Source of the DNA: Pseudovibrio denitrificans JCM 12308 | GTDB lineage: Bacteria > Pseudomonadota > Alphaproteobacteria > Rhizobiales > Stappiaceae | Direction: 5' to 3' | Length of the DNA: 64,000 nt | NCBI RefSeq assembly: GCF_001310815.1 | Contig: NZ_BAZK01000006.1 | Location: 124,001 to 188,000 of the forward strand | Notes under the pieces: generated by a model | Database searches by the model: none | Seen by the model: the letters and a program-made list of their open reading frames with translations, nothing else | What the model was told of the DNA's origin: nothing | Position numbers and translations under genes: made by a program | Part shown: positions 39,097 through 47,872 of the stretch, piece by piece | How the letters are laid out: every line of letters starts with the position of its first letter | Position numbering within the stretch: position 1 is the stretch's first letter

Positions 39097-39335
39097 ATCA
39101 ATTCATCCGGTAGGAGCAGTCAATCGCCTGCGCACCATAGTCAGGATTTTCAAAAGTGCAAATGCGTAGGGTCAATAGACGCATTTTTAACGTGCCGGGA
39201 GCGTCTACGACTTAGTGCTAGTGCACTGCATGAAACTCATACCAACGTCCATGATCCCTGAAAAATCAGGGTGTTGTCGCAAGGATACAAACTGGCCAAT
39301 TCGTCTAGGAAAGGCGCGATTCCGGTGTTGAGTGC
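39097..39335. other. Intergenic region upstream of hisN
   Basis: No gene seen. It should hold the minus-strand hisN promoter. The candidate sRNA promoter begins at 39336. Confidence 0.4.
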
Positions 39336-39463
39336 TTGACGTTTTTGCGATGCGATGTAAGCCTTGTTGCAGCGCGACATTTGGAGTCTGCGCCGCCCTT
39401 CGCGAAAGGGTGTTTCCTCCCTAGACTAGAGGCCGCCTCCCGGATGAGCGCGGCCTTTTTTTT
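39336..39463 (+). ncRNA. Candidate small RNA with two CCUCCC anti-Shine-Dalgarno motifs and its promoter
   Basis: A TTGACG box at 39336 is a possible -35 element; the -10 is weak. It is followed by a compact unit: hairpin CCCTT-CGCGA-AAGGG (39396-39410), CCTCCC at 39416-39421, and a terminator stem GGCCGC/GCGGCC (39431-39455). The terminator loop also shows CCTCCC (39436-39441), and eight T residues follow. No reading frame fits. The unpaired CCUCCC repeats match the anti-Shine-Dalgarno theme of alphaproteobacterial cuckoo/alpha-r14-type sRNAs. Transcript estimated at about 95 bases, from near 39370. Confidence 0.55.
39431..39463 (+). terminator. Rho-independent terminator of the sRNA candidate
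   Basis: GGCCGC / GCGGCC stem followed by eight T residues, 56 bases before the acetyltransferase start and with no gene ending just upstream on this strand. Confidence 0.8.
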
Positions 39464-39518
39464 GTTAAGTTGTTAATGCTCCCCATCGTAGGAAGGTTGC
39501 AAGGCAGGGGAGGAAAAG

Positions 39519-40142
39519 GTGTCGAATTACTTCGAGAGTCCGTTTAAGGGCATTCCGCTTCGGGAGCAGGTGACCAATCCCAACATCATCGTTGGAAAGC
39601 ATTCTTATTATTCCGGTTTTTATCACGGCCACAGTTTTGATGAGTGCGCACGCTATCTGAGTGCTGATGAGGATGAGCAAGACAAGCTCATCATCGGCTC
39701 GTATTGCTCGATTGGGTCTGGTGCCGTGTTCATGATGGCTGGGAACCAAGGCCATCGGGCAGAGTGGGCTTCGACATTCCCGTTCCATTACTTTGATGAA
39801 CCTGCGTTTGAGGGGGCATCGGATGGCTATAAACCTTCCGGCTCAACGCGCATCGGCAATGATGTCTGGATTGGATCTGAGGCCATGATCATGCCGGGGG
39901 TGCAGATCGGAGATGGAGCGTTGATTGGCAGTCGTGCAGTGGTGACAAAGGATGTCCCTGCTTATGCGGTTGTTGCAGGCAATCCGGCCAAGGTTATCCG
40001 TTCCCGCTTTTCAGAGGAACAGGTGCAGATGCTTCAGGAGATGAAGTGGTGGGACTGGAACGATGACACTTTGAAAGGGGCCATGCCGTTGTTGTGCTCG
40101 TCAGACATCGAGCGGCTTTACGATTATTGGCTTGGCTTTTAA
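39519..40142 (+). CDS. CatB-like O-acetyltransferase (xenobiotic acetyltransferase, hexapeptide repeat)
   Basis: 207 residues starting at GTG after GGGAGGAAAAG. The left-handed beta-helix family features are clear: [38 protein letters not shown], the catalytic-histidine region GNQGHRAEW, and hexapeptide repeats ending [14 protein letters not shown]. Length fits type B chloramphenicol acetyltransferases and streptogramin (Vat) acetyltransferases. It transfers acetyl from acetyl-CoA to a hydroxyl; chromosomal copies may have a natural substrate other than chloramphenicol. Single gene, downstream of the sRNA terminator. Intact. Confidence 0.9.
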   Translation: MSNYFESPFKGIPLREQVTNPNIIVGKHSYYSGFYHGHSFDECARYLSADEDEQDKLIIGSYCSIGSGAVFMMAGNQGHRAEWASTFPFHYFDEPAFEGASDGYKPSGSTRIGNDVWIGSEAMIMPGVQIGDGALIGSRAVVTKDVPAYAVVAGNPAKVIRSRFSEEQVQMLQEMKWWDWNDDTLKGAMPLLCSSDIERLYDYWLGF

Positions 40143-40157
40143 GGGATGGGCTGCAGT

Positions 40158-41093
40158 TTATTCTGCAGCCAATGTTTCTCTGGTGAAGGTTTCTGTCACC
40201 ATTTCCACCAGTGCAGTCAGAAACTCCATCAAGTCCTTACGCAGGTCATGGAAACCTGAGTGAGGTTGGTGGGCGTGCTCGTCCATATAGAGTGCGCGGT
40301 TGATTTCGACCTGAAGGGCGTGAATGCCACGCTCAGGTCGGCCGTAGTTCTCAGTGATGTAGCCGCCAGCGTACGGGCGGTTGAGCGCTACGTTATAGCC
40401 CATGTTCTGCAACAGGCCGACTGCGCAGGAGGAGAGCCACGCGGAGCAACTGGTGCCAAAGCGGTCTCCAATGACGAAATCGGCTTTGGGATCATGGTTC
40501 TTGTTGGAGTTGGCCGACGGCATGGAATGGCAATCCACCAGGACTGCAAGGCCAAACTTGTCCTGCACGTTGTTCAGGAGGCCCCGCAAGGTGTTGTGAT
40601 AGGGCTTATAGACCCTCTCAATACGATCCAGACCTTCTTCTGCAGGAATGCGGGTGCGGTAGATCTCGCGGCGTTCGCCTACGATACGTGCAATGGTGCC
40701 GAGGCCGCCTGCAACGCGCAGGGAGCGCGAGTTGATGTGCTTTGGGAGTTTGCCTTCGAACATCTTTGGATCGAGCTCATAGGCTTCTCTGTTCACGTCA
40801 ATATAAGCACGCGGGAAGTTTGCTTTGAGCACCGGAGCTCCGAGGTGCTCTACATCTTTGATCAGAAGATCGACGAAGGCGTCTTCGCTCTGGCGGATCT
40901 GTGTGGTGTCCAAACGAGAAGATTGCAGGAATGACGAAAGGTACGCCCGCCCGGAGTGGGGGCTGTTAAAGACAAAGGGGACAGAATGTTCATCTGGGGA
41001 GAGGACCTCAAAAGCGGGGACCTGATCTCCGGTGCCAAGCGTACTGCTATAGTTCGCAATGGCTTTAATCTGATGATCTTCCAAAACTGTCAC
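40158..41093 (-). CDS. N-formylglutamate amidohydrolase family protein
   Basis: 311 residues if the start is GTG 41093 (AAGGA about 11 bases upstream); an in-frame ATG at 41162 would add 23 residues without a clear site. Conserved family motifs: FVFNSPHSGRAYL, RQSEDAFVDLLI, NREAYELDPKMF, LVDCHSMPS (metal/catalytic His) and ITENYGRPERGIHALQVEIN. The family hydrolyses N-formyl-L-glutamate to glutamate and formate in histidine breakdown (HutG). No other hut gene is near, so it may serve another N-formyl or similar amide. Convergent with the acetyltransferase, 15 bases apart. Confidence 0.87.
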   Translation of the reverse strand: MTVLEDHQIKAIANYSSTLGTGDQVPAFEVLSPDEHSVPFVFNSPHSGRAYLSSFLQSSRLDTTQIRQSEDAFVDLLIKDVEHLGAPVLKANFPRAYIDVNREAYELDPKMFEGKLPKHINSRSLRVAGGLGTIARIVGERREIYRTRIPAEEGLDRIERVYKPYHNTLRGLLNNVQDKFGLAVLVDCHSMPSANSNKNHDPKADFVIGDRFGTSCSAWLSSCAVGLLQNMGYNVALNRPYAGGYITENYGRPERGIHALQVEINRALYMDEHAHQPHSGFHDLRKDLMEFLTALVEMVTETFTRETLAAE

Positions 41094-41458
41094 AGAGCTT
41101 ACATTCCTTAATCGCCGCAATCCCGCCCAGTATAGAGGGAGATCGCCCCATGGGCCAGACATTACAAAGTCTGCTTATGAAATAGGCAAGAGATCTCAGA
41201 GATTTTACGCAGTTTGCGGGGGCGGTGTGGCTCTGGACCCTCAGTTGACGCAGAAGTCTCTTCAGAAGTGAACCTGTTTCATTTGTCCCTATTGTTTTGA
41301 CAGGTATTCCCGAGTAGTTTCCTGAACCTAACAGCGTACGTTATTCGGAATCTGTCGGATTGCGAGGGGTGAGTGCGTCTGACATATTCTAATAATTTAC
41401 GGGGCGGCTCTGAGAGGGGAACCTCGTCGCTGCACCTGGAGTTTTAAGGTTGTCGAAC
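41094..41458. other. Intergenic region upstream of cpdR
   Basis: No gene seen. It separates the divergent amidohydrolase and cpdR, so it should hold both promoters. A TTGACA box near 41297 has no convincing -10 partner. Confidence 0.35.
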
Positions 41459-41815
41459 ATGTCTCGAATTCTGCTCGCGGAAGACGATAATGACATGCGC
41501 CAGTTCTTGTCCAAGGCACTTGAGAAGGCTGGGCACACTGTTGTTTCCTTTGATAACGGAAAGAGCGCATACGAACGCATCTGTGAAGAGCCTTTTGCGC
41601 TTTTGCTGACAGACATTGTGATGCCCGAAATGGACGGGATTGAACTGGCTCGCAAAGCTACTCAGCTTGATCCGGATCTGAAGGTCATGTTCATCACTGG
41701 ATTTGCTGCTGTTGCGCTTAATCCTGATTCCAAAGCACCGCAGGATGCAAAGGTTCTTTCCAAGCCTTTTCACCTAAAGGATCTGGTGCGCGAAGTGGAA
41801 AAAATGCTCGTTTAG
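41459..41815 (+). CDS. cpdR: Single-domain response regulator CpdR
   Basis: 118 residues, a lone receiver domain. The start MSRILLAEDDNDMRQFL carries the acidic pocket. The phosphoacceptor is Asp in LLLTDIVMPEMDGIEL (near residue 51), MFITGFAAVAL holds the conserved Thr region, and KVLSKPFHL the conserved Lys. The sequence GFAAVALNPDSKAPQDAKVL is characteristic of CpdR, the adaptor that in its unphosphorylated form delivers substrates to ClpXP during the alphaproteobacterial cell cycle under CckA-ChpT control. Start at ATG 41459, ten bases after AAGG. Followed by tRNA-Val. Confidence 0.93.
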   Translation: MSRILLAEDDNDMRQFLSKALEKAGHTVVSFDNGKSAYERICEEPFALLLTDIVMPEMDGIELARKATQLDPDLKVMFITGFAAVALNPDSKAPQDAKVLSKPFHLKDLVREVEKMLV

Positions 41816-41948
41816 TCAGTTTTTAGGGGCGAATGTGGAAAGAGACAGCAAATTTCCAATTTTGGACTTGCACGTTCTCCAGATTCCTCTTATACGCCTC
41901 TCCACCGCAGCGTTGAAGCGCTGACGGACGAGCTTCTTTGAAAGTTTC

Positions 41949-42023
<75 letters not shown>

Positions 42024-42069
42024 TTTTTCGTCGGTTAACATCTTGGATGTATATCCGGCGGAGCGGGTC

Positions 42070-42121
42070 CTGATCTCAGGTCCAGCGCCGCTTCTTTAAG
42101 AACGCAGCGCGGCGAGATCAG
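42070..42121 (+). other. Long imperfect hairpin between tRNA-Val and rpmJ
   Basis: CTGATCTC (42070) pairs with GAGATCAG (42114), enclosing CGCCGC (42086) that can pair with GCGGCG (42109). No gene is present. It may be part of the tRNA 3' trailer or an independent structured RNA. Confidence 0.4.
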
Positions 42122-42134
42122 AGGCTGTACACTG

Positions 42135-42155
42135 GAGGCGCTTAGCGCCTCTTTT
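42135..42155 (+). terminator. Rho-independent terminator after tRNA-Val
   Basis: Perfect 7-bp stem GAGGCGC / GCGCCTC with a TTA loop and TTTT. Confidence 0.8.
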
Positions 42156-42215
42156 CACTGGCGGATCGTGGTACTTCAGGATCCCTAAGTATTGTCCCTA
42201 ACCGGGGGTAGGATA

Positions 42216-42341
42216 ATGAAGATTAAGAACTCTCTTAAGGCACTCATGGGCCGCCATCGTGATAACCGCATGGTACGCCGCAAGGGTCGCGTTTACATCA
42301 TCAACAAAAAGAACCCACGCTTTAAAGCACGTCAGGGTTAA
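42216..42341 (+). CDS. rpmJ: 50S ribosomal protein L36 (type B)
   Basis: 41 residues, starting [18 protein letters not shown] and ending [11 protein letters not shown], the complete type B (cysteine-free, zinc-independent) L36 sequence of alphaproteobacteria. It lacks the zinc-binding C-C-C-H set of the 37-residue form and carries the usual insert. Very basic, as expected of a small rRNA-binding protein that closes the peptidyl-transferase region of the large subunit. Preceded by GGGGTAGGA and followed by a strong terminator at 42403, so it stands alone. Confidence 0.95.
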   Translation: MKIKNSLKALMGRHRDNRMVRRKGRVYIINKKNPRFKARQG

Positions 42342-42402
42342 GTTTGTTGCGCTGATTTGAAATAAAACAGCGCGAAAAACCCTTGGTTCTAAGAGTTGCA
42401 AG

Positions 42403-42444
42403 CCGCGTAGCAAAAGTGAGATGCTTTTGCTATGCGGTTTTTTT
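42403..42444 (+). terminator. Rho-independent terminator after rpmJ
   Basis: CCGCGTAGCAAAA pairs with TTTTGCTATGCGG (one G-T) around a nine-base loop, followed by seven T residues. An ATG inside its 3' arm (42432) is the first possible start of the next gene. Confidence 0.88.
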
Positions 42445-42563
42445 CGTTTGAACGCCCAAACAGCTCCGCTTCAGGAGCACTCAGGTTTCTGTTCAATAGA
42501 CTTTCCGGATTTTCTGGAAGGGCCCCTTTCTCTCGACATTCTGACTGGTTAAGGCGCTCTGCC

Positions 42564-43274
42564 GTGGCAGGTAGAGCGGCAGCACTGGCATGTCTGATGG
42601 TCGCCGGTGGTTCTGTAGCCTCTGAGCGTGGTGGCTCTACAGGGCTCTCAGATCTGCAAGTGGTGCGCGGATTGCCAGATGGGCATCCAAAGCTGAACAT
42701 GGGGCCAGATGCGGTTCTTGATGGACCTGCTGGTGGGCCTGCTCAGATTGGGCGATCTGCGCCTGGCCACGGGCACTCTGCGCATTATACGCGTCAGCAG
42801 TTGTTGGATGCGCTCTTTCTGGAGCTCAGGGATGCTGACACGCTGGGAGACGCTCAGGCGATCTCACGCCGTATCCATAGCCTTTTCATGCAGTCTGGTA
42901 GTCACACGCTGGATCTGCTCATGATGCGCTCTGCGAGGGCGATTGAGGGCAAGGAATACGGTTTGGCGTTGGATCTGTTGGATGCGGTGGTTCGTCTTGA
43001 TCCCGGATATGTAGAGGGATGGAACAGACGGGCGACGGTGCATTTCCTGAAGGAAGATCTGGGACGTTCTCTTGCGGATATTGAACAGGTGCTGCGGATT
43101 GAACCGCGGCATTATCCGGCGCTCTCTGGCTTTGCCATGATCCTTAGAAAGACAGGTGAGGACGAGAAGGCGTTGGAGGTGTTCCAGCATGTGCTGAGCA
43201 TCTATCCGTTGTTGGAGAATGCTCAGGACGCCGTTAAAAGCCTGCGTGAGGAACTGTGGGGGCAGTATCACTAG
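42564..43274 (+). CDS. TPR-repeat protein, probably exported
   Basis: 236 residues if the start is GTG 42564, which opens a compact signal peptide (AGRAAALACLMVAGGSVAS) nine bases after AAGG. An in-frame ATG at 42432 would add 44 residues but lies inside the rpmJ terminator stem and is therefore doubted. A low-complexity Gly/Pro/His linker precedes three to four TPR-like helix pairs, including YGLALDLLDAVVRLDPGYVEGWNRR and SLADIEQVLRIEPRHYPALS-type units (about residues 125-225). Such proteins act as binding scaffolds in the periplasm. Ends 11 bases before the convergent TetR gene. Function unknown. Confidence 0.8.
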   Translation: MAGRAAALACLMVAGGSVASERGGSTGLSDLQVVRGLPDGHPKLNMGPDAVLDGPAGGPAQIGRSAPGHGHSAHYTRQQLLDALFLELRDADTLGDAQAISRRIHSLFMQSGSHTLDLLMMRSARAIEGKEYGLALDLLDAVVRLDPGYVEGWNRRATVHFLKEDLGRSLADIEQVLRIEPRHYPALSGFAMILRKTGEDEKALEVFQHVLSIYPLLENAQDAVKSLREELWGQYH

Positions 43275-43285
43275 CAGGTGGGGTT

Positions 43286-43825
43286 TTAGCCCAGAATGCG
43301 ATCAGCAGCTCTTGTGATGCCGTCTTTATATTCCGCGTAGCTTGAGACTGTGAGGGAGAGCCCTTTGGCGAGGGTGAAGAGGATGAAAGCATCATCTTCG
43401 GCTTGTTCTTTGGTGCGGTCATCATAGCTCTCAGTAATGACATAAGCGATTTTGAGCATGACCTGGGGCATTAGGCCTTTGCCGACGGATGACATGACTT
43501 GTTCGCCCATCCGAACCAACTCAGCGCCATGCACAGAGTTCCGCATCAGGTCTACGTGCTGGCCAATAATTGTGTCTAGTGCGCTCAGGATGCGGGACTT
43601 GGTGTCATCTGACTTTTCTTCAAGGATTTCCAGTGCTTGAAGGCCGATCTCTTCAGAGTATTCCTCGATTATGGTCTGGAATAGCTCTTCCTTACTTCCA
43701 AACTTTTTATAGAGCGATTGGCGTGAGAGGCCGACCGCGTTTGCAACGTCACCGACTGAAGTCTTCCGAAAGCCGTATTGAGCGAAAACACCCAGCGCCT
43801 TCTTTTTGTCAAAGTTTGTTTTCAT
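43286..43825 (-). CDS. TetR/AcrR family transcriptional regulator
   Basis: 179 residues. The N-terminal helix-turn-helix reads GVFAQYGFRKTSVGDVANAVGLSRQSLYKKFGSKEELF, the canonical TetR DNA-binding domain (residues about 10-50). The C-terminal ligand domain is all helical and unassigned. It is divergent from the SDR gene at 43905, and the 80-base gap contains an 8-bp inverted repeat that could be its operator, so it probably controls itself and the SDR. The inducer is unknown. Confidence 0.9.
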   Translation of the reverse strand: MKTNFDKKKALGVFAQYGFRKTSVGDVANAVGLSRQSLYKKFGSKEELFQTIIEEYSEEIGLQALEILEEKSDDTKSRILSALDTIIGQHVDLMRNSVHGAELVRMGEQVMSSVGKGLMPQVMLKIAYVITESYDDRTKEQAEDDAFILFTLAKGLSLTVSSYAEYKDGITRAADRILG

Positions 43826-43834
43826 GTTTACCTA

Positions 43835-43862
43835 GTTGACAATTGTAGTTCATGTTGTCAAC
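43835..43862. promoter_or_regulatory. Inverted repeat, possible TetR operator between the tetR and SDR genes
   Basis: GTTGACAA, 12 bases, then TTGTCAAC: a perfect 8-bp inverted repeat starting ten bases upstream of the tetR start. It includes a TTGACA that could be the -35 box of the SDR promoter, so binding would block it. Role inferred from position. Confidence 0.5.
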
Positions 43863-43904
43863 TTTGTTATGCAGCAGAGTGAGTGCTGCGTGTTGGAGAA
43901 TGAA

Positions 43905-44842
43905 ATGAGCACAGCGAACAAGAGCAGCGCAGTTTCCGATTGGACTGCGGACCAACTGCCTTCTCTTGAGGGTAAGACTTATATCATAACAGGCGGTAAC
44001 TCCGGAATTGGGTTCGAGGCAGCAAGAATGCTCGCTGGAGCGGGCGGTGATGTGGTCATTGCCTGCCGGAATGCTGAAAAAGGTTCAGCTGCCCAGCATG
44101 CGTTGCAAGCTCAAGCGAAAGGAAAAGTTGATCTGGTTCAGTTGGATCTGAGTGATCTGGCGTCCGTTCGCTCAGCAGCAGAAATTGTTGCTACAAGATA
44201 CACCAAGATCGATGGGCTCATCAATAACGCTGGTATTATGCAAACGCCTGAGTTGAAGAGTGTTGATGGCTACGAGTTGCAGTTCGCGACCAATCATCTT
44301 GGTCACTTCCTCTGGTCCGGCTTGCTGAAGCCTAATGTTGAAGCTGCTCAGGGGCGGTTTGTTATCGTCGCGAGCCTTGTTCACAAGATGGGCAAGATCA
44401 ACTTCAACGATCTGATGATGCGTGAAACCTATGCGCCTATGAAGGCCTACTCACAAAGCAAGCTGGCGAATGTGATGTTTGGTCTGGAGCTTCAGCGGCG
44501 TCTGTCAGATGCGGGGAGTGCGTCTTTTGTCACGATGGGCCATCCGGGGTGGTCTGCCACCAATCTGCAGAGCACGGGGCCGACTGGTCTGATGAGCAAG
44601 ACCTATAAATGGATGAACAAGCTGTTTGCTCAATCTGCTGAGCGAGGTGCGCTGCCTACCGTATTGGCTGCTGCTGGTTTGGAGGCTGAGCCGAATGGTA
44701 CTACGGCCCTACGAAGCGGATGGAGAGTGTTGGTCCTGTTGGCGTTGCGCGCATTGCAAGCCATGCGTTGAATCCGGAAGTTGCGCGGCGGCTGTGGGAT
44801 GAAAGTGAATGGCTCACTGATTTCAAATGGGCGTTTTACTAA
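43905..44842 (+). pseudogene. Short-chain dehydrogenase/reductase, interrupted by one frameshift near the C-terminus
   Basis: 312 residues after correction. The Rossmann motif is YIITGGNSGIGFEAARML, NNAGIMQTPEL is the conserved Asn-Ala-Gly, and the active site is YSQSKLANVMFG (Tyr-x-x-x-Lys), the retinol-dehydrogenase/protochlorophyllide-reductase-like branch. The observed frame ends at 44771 with an unrelated tail. Adding one base at about 44697 (AATGG-TACTAC) gives YYGPTKRMESVGPVGVARI and a normal end at TAA 44842 (DFKWAFY). Start is ATG 43905; the longer frame upstream is not supported. Substrate unknown; probably regulated by the divergent TetR. Confidence 0.85.
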
Positions 44843-44894
44843 TGGAAGTTGGCTAAGCCTCATTAGGATATCAGCGGTTTAATCGATTGAAAGA

Positions 44895-44927
44895 AAAAAG
44901 CCCGTGATACTGGATCACGGGCTTTTT
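44895..44927. terminator. Bidirectional terminator between the SDR and pyk genes
   Basis: Perfect 10-bp stem AGCCCGTGAT / ATCACGGGCT with a five-base loop, A-run on the left and T-run on the right, so it can stop transcription from both sides. Confidence 0.9.
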
Positions 44928-44956
44928 CAGTAGTGTTGGATGTGTTGGTTGACGGC

Positions 44957-46387
44957 TTATGCGTCTTCGGAACCAACGAACGCGACGCGCAGCATGTTTG
45001 TGGAACCTGGGGTGCCGAATGGAACACCAGCAGAAACCAGAACGCGCTGACCTGGCTTTGCAAAACCTTCGTTGTTTGCAAGACAGCATGCGCGGTTGAT
45101 GAGGTCTTCCTCAGTTGCTGCATCCTGGTTAGCCACACAGTGCAGGCCCCAACCGATGGTCAGGCGACGAACTGTAGACATTTCAGGAGAGAACGCGATG
45201 ATTGGAGTTGCAGGACGCTCACGGGAAGCGCGCAGTGCAGTTCCACCAGATGCGGTGTAAGTCACGATCGCAGCCAGATCCAGAGTTTCAGCGACCTGGT
45301 GAGCTGCTGCAGTGATTGCGTCAGCGCCGGTTGCTTCTGGTTCTGTACGCTGAGCATGGATGATGGAACGGTAGTTCTCGTCCTGCTCAACTTCGGTCGC
45401 GATTTTGTCCATGGTCGCAACAGCTTCAAACGGGAAGTCACCAGCAGCAGATTCTGCGGAGAGCATCACTGCGTCTGCACCTTCAAACACTGCGTTTGCC
45501 ACGTCAGAAACTTCTGCGCGGGTTGGCACTGGGGAGGTGATCATGCTTTCCAGCATCTGTGTTGCAACAACAACTGGCTTACCAGCTTTGCGGCATGCGC
45601 GGATCATGCGCTTCTGCAGGCCTGGAACTTTCTCGAGAGGCATTTCAACGCCAAGGTCACCACGAGCAACCATGATTGCGTCGGACAGCTCGATGATCTC
45701 GGAGAGACGGTCGATTGCTTGAGGCTTCTCGATTTTAGCCAGAACGCCAACGCGGCCCTGAGTGGTGTTGCGCACTTCGATGAGGTCTTCTGGGCGCTGT
45801 ACGAAGGACAGTGCAATCCAGTCAACTTTGGCATCGAGAGCAGCCAGCAGGTCTGCGCGGTCTTTTTCGGTCAGAGCGCCAACTGGGATTTCTGTATCTG
45901 GAACAGAAACGCCTTTACGGTTGGAGATCTTGCCGCCCACTTCAACAGTGGTCACACAACGCTGCGGAGATGCTTCGGTCACGCGCAGGCAGATCTTGCC
46001 ATCGTCTACGAGGAGACGGTGACCAACTTCGAGGCTGCCGAGAATTTCCGGGTGTGGGAGGTAAACGCGGGATGCGTCACCTGGGGTTTCGTTTGCGTCT
46101 ACAACAAAGGTTGCGCCATTTTCGAGAACTGGCTTCGCATCATCTGCAAAAGTGCCAACACGCAGTTTAGGGCCCTGCAGGTCAGCGAGAATGCCGATTG
46201 GACGGCCTACTTCTGCTTCAACTTCGCGGATGCGACCAACCAGATTGTTGAGGACTTCGTGGGAGGAGTGGCTCATATTGATGCGGAAAACGTCCGCACC
46301 TGCCTGCCATAGCTTTTTGATTGCTTCTTTTTCGGAAGACGCCGGGCCGAGAGTTGCTAGAATTTTGACCCGTCTGTTACGCTTCAT
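44957..46387 (-). CDS. pyk: Pyruvate kinase
   Basis: 476 residues, normal length. It starts KRNRRVKILATLGPAS, with FRINMSHSSHEVLN and the ADLQGPKLRVG substrate region. The signature is IMVARGDLGVEMPLEKVPGLQ near residue 215, and the C-terminal domain covers residues about 345-470. It makes pyruvate and ATP from phosphoenolpyruvate at the end of glycolysis. Its start codon overlaps the stop of the DUF1036 gene by four bases, so the two are translationally coupled, with pyk downstream. A shared terminator follows at 44895. Intact. Confidence 0.96.
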   Translation of the reverse strand: MKRNRRVKILATLGPASSEKEAIKKLWQAGADVFRINMSHSSHEVLNNLVGRIREVEAEVGRPIGILADLQGPKLRVGTFADDAKPVLENGATFVVDANETPGDASRVYLPHPEILGSLEVGHRLLVDDGKICLRVTEASPQRCVTTVEVGGKISNRKGVSVPDTEIPVGALTEKDRADLLAALDAKVDWIALSFVQRPEDLIEVRNTTQGRVGVLAKIEKPQAIDRLSEIIELSDAIMVARGDLGVEMPLEKVPGLQKRMIRACRKAGKPVVVATQMLESMITSPVPTRAEVSDVANAVFEGADAVMLSAESAAGDFPFEAVATMDKIATEVEQDENYRSIIHAQRTEPEATGADAITAAAHQVAETLDLAAIVTYTASGGTALRASRERPATPIIAFSPEMSTVRRLTIGWGLHCVANQDAATEEDLINRACCLANNEGFAKPGQRVLVSAGVPFGTPGSTNMLRVAFVGSEDA

Positions 46388-46878
46388 CGTCCACCTGTTC
46401 CTTGCTCTACCGGCTCCGTCAGCTGGACCGTCCAGCTGCTTTGCTCGCCTGTATCTATTTCAAAGAAACCTGTTCGCTCATAACCACGAGCGACACAGTC
46501 TTCTATACCGCGAATGGTGAACTTTTTTTGACGTACACACATATACGCCTTGCCATCCCATTCGCCATTTTGATCCGTTTGTACTGCGTACAAGTAATAG
46601 TAACGTGACGCCAAATCGCCGGACACCAACGTGTCACAGGCGTTTTTGTCGATGGTCCACCATCCTTCGGTGATCCAATCGGCGCCATCACGGTAGCCTA
46701 TTGCGATGTTGACTGTGCTTTCGGTCTTATTACATGCGCGAAAGTCGGCTTTTGCAGAGGGGATCTGCTGAAAGCTCAGAACTCCAAAAGCAACACAGGC
46801 AAGAGCCAGTGAATTTTTCCGAAAACGGTTTGTTACAGCAGATGCGAAGTCGTTTCTGGATGTTCTCATAACAGTCAT
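46384..46878 (-). CDS. DUF1036 family exported protein
   Basis: 164 residues from ATG 46878; ATG 46869 and a longer ATG at 46944 are alternatives. A signal peptide (LALACVAFGVLSFQQIPSAKA) precedes the DUF1036 domain: FRACNKTESTVNIAIGYRDG, WITEGWWTIDKNAC, YYYLYA and AYMCVRQKKFTIRG-like strands. Cysteines are spaced as in the family and probably form disulphides in the periplasm. Function unknown. It overlaps the start of pyk by four bases, an arrangement often seen in alphaproteobacteria, so it is co-transcribed with pyruvate kinase. Confidence 0.88.
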   Translation of the reverse strand: MTVMRTSRNDFASAVTNRFRKNSLALACVAFGVLSFQQIPSAKADFRACNKTESTVNIAIGYRDGADWITEGWWTIDKNACDTLVSGDLASRYYYLYAVQTDQNGEWDGKAYMCVRQKKFTIRGIEDCVARGYERTGFFEIDTGEQSSWTVQLTEPVEQGTGGR

Positions 46879-46944
46879 ATGTACAGCTACAAACGGCAGT
46901 TTAATGCGTTCAGTTGATGCCCTTGTCAACGTGGTTCGGCCCAT

Positions 46945-47872
46945 GGCCGATGCGTTTCAGAGCACGACTAAAGGGTAATACAGGTTGTTCTGAGTAAAGA
47001 ACGTTGCCCCAGCTCACCATTGGCCACACAAAAACGGCAGGATGATGAATTGATGAAAACCCGACATGTCATGCTTTGGTTGCCCCGCCCTGACTCTGGA
47101 TGAGTGTGGACGACCCCCGTCAACACTTGAAATATGATCCAAAAGTCGGATCTTACCTCTAGGAATCTAAGTATCTTTATTGGCCTGAGTTCTGCATGGA
47201 ATCAAGAGGAAAGCCTGAAAAGCTTATCTCCTCCCACAGTTCCTCTTGCTTATTGCGAATATATTTAGAAAGAGAAGACAAAGAGATAAACGCCGTTTCG
47301 GACAAATGTCCGGTTTTTACAGTTGGATTTGAAGCATCCATTCGGCCGCATACATGAAAATCCTTAGTGCTGCGGCAAGTTATTTCTTTGTAATGCGACA
47401 CTTTGTCAGGAAAAGTTTCGTAGCGTTGTTCCATTGAATGGAAATGGAAAAGTTGTCATCTTAAATTTTCAAATGAACACTTCCGCTTAGAGGTGAAGCG
47501 CTCTGATATATTTAGGGTGTGAATTTGTCGCGCAGATTTATCTTTGGACAATTGTGAGTATGTTTTGATCTATGCAGCAGTGCGTACGTAACGGCACCTA
47601 TCTTTACGGTAGTTGGAAGCCATTGAATGGATTGGGACTATCGGATCGGGAGTGTGCGTTGCAACGCTGAGATGAATTTGGGGCCGAGTGTTGCCAGCTG
47701 ATTGTGCACCAATTGAGGCGAGTGTTTTATATTCCCATTGAAACTGAGTTCTTCCCCCAGATCCTGTGAAGGTTGCTGAAAACACATCGTGAACGGTTGA
47801 CCCGTCTGCTCAGTTCTGGCAGCAAGACAACAAGGTTAATGGTGTTTCGCACGAACGTAAGGTGGATTTCAT
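46945..47872. other. Long region without a convincing gene
   Basis: About 930 bases. The longest frame worth mention is a minus-strand 85-residue one (47177-47434), reported separately with low confidence. No RNA gene, repeat or terminator was recognised. Frames around 47570-47785 have no ribosome-binding site. The region should contain the promoters of the DUF1036/pyk operon (left) and gapR (right). Confidence 0.4.
47177..47434 (-). CDS. Hypothetical small protein, doubtful
   Basis: An 85-residue frame starting MEQRYETFPDKV, containing three cysteines in the first half and no hydrophobic segment. No Shine-Dalgarno sequence precedes the ATG and no family is recognised. It is listed because it is the only frame of reasonable composition in a 930-base gap. 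It may not be a gene. Confidence 0.2.
   Translation of the reverse strand: MEQRYETFPDKVSHYKEITCRSTKDFHVCGRMDASNPTVKTGHLSETAFISLSSLSKYIRNKQEELWEEISFSGFPLDSMQNSGQ

Noticed and set aside
44933..46312. A 459-residue plus-strand frame over pyruvate kinase
   Set aside because: Cysteine/phenylalanine-rich nonsense composition opposite a clear pyk gene.
47570..47785. A 71-residue minus-strand frame in the long gap before gapR
   Set aside because: No ribosome-binding site, no family resemblance and odd composition.
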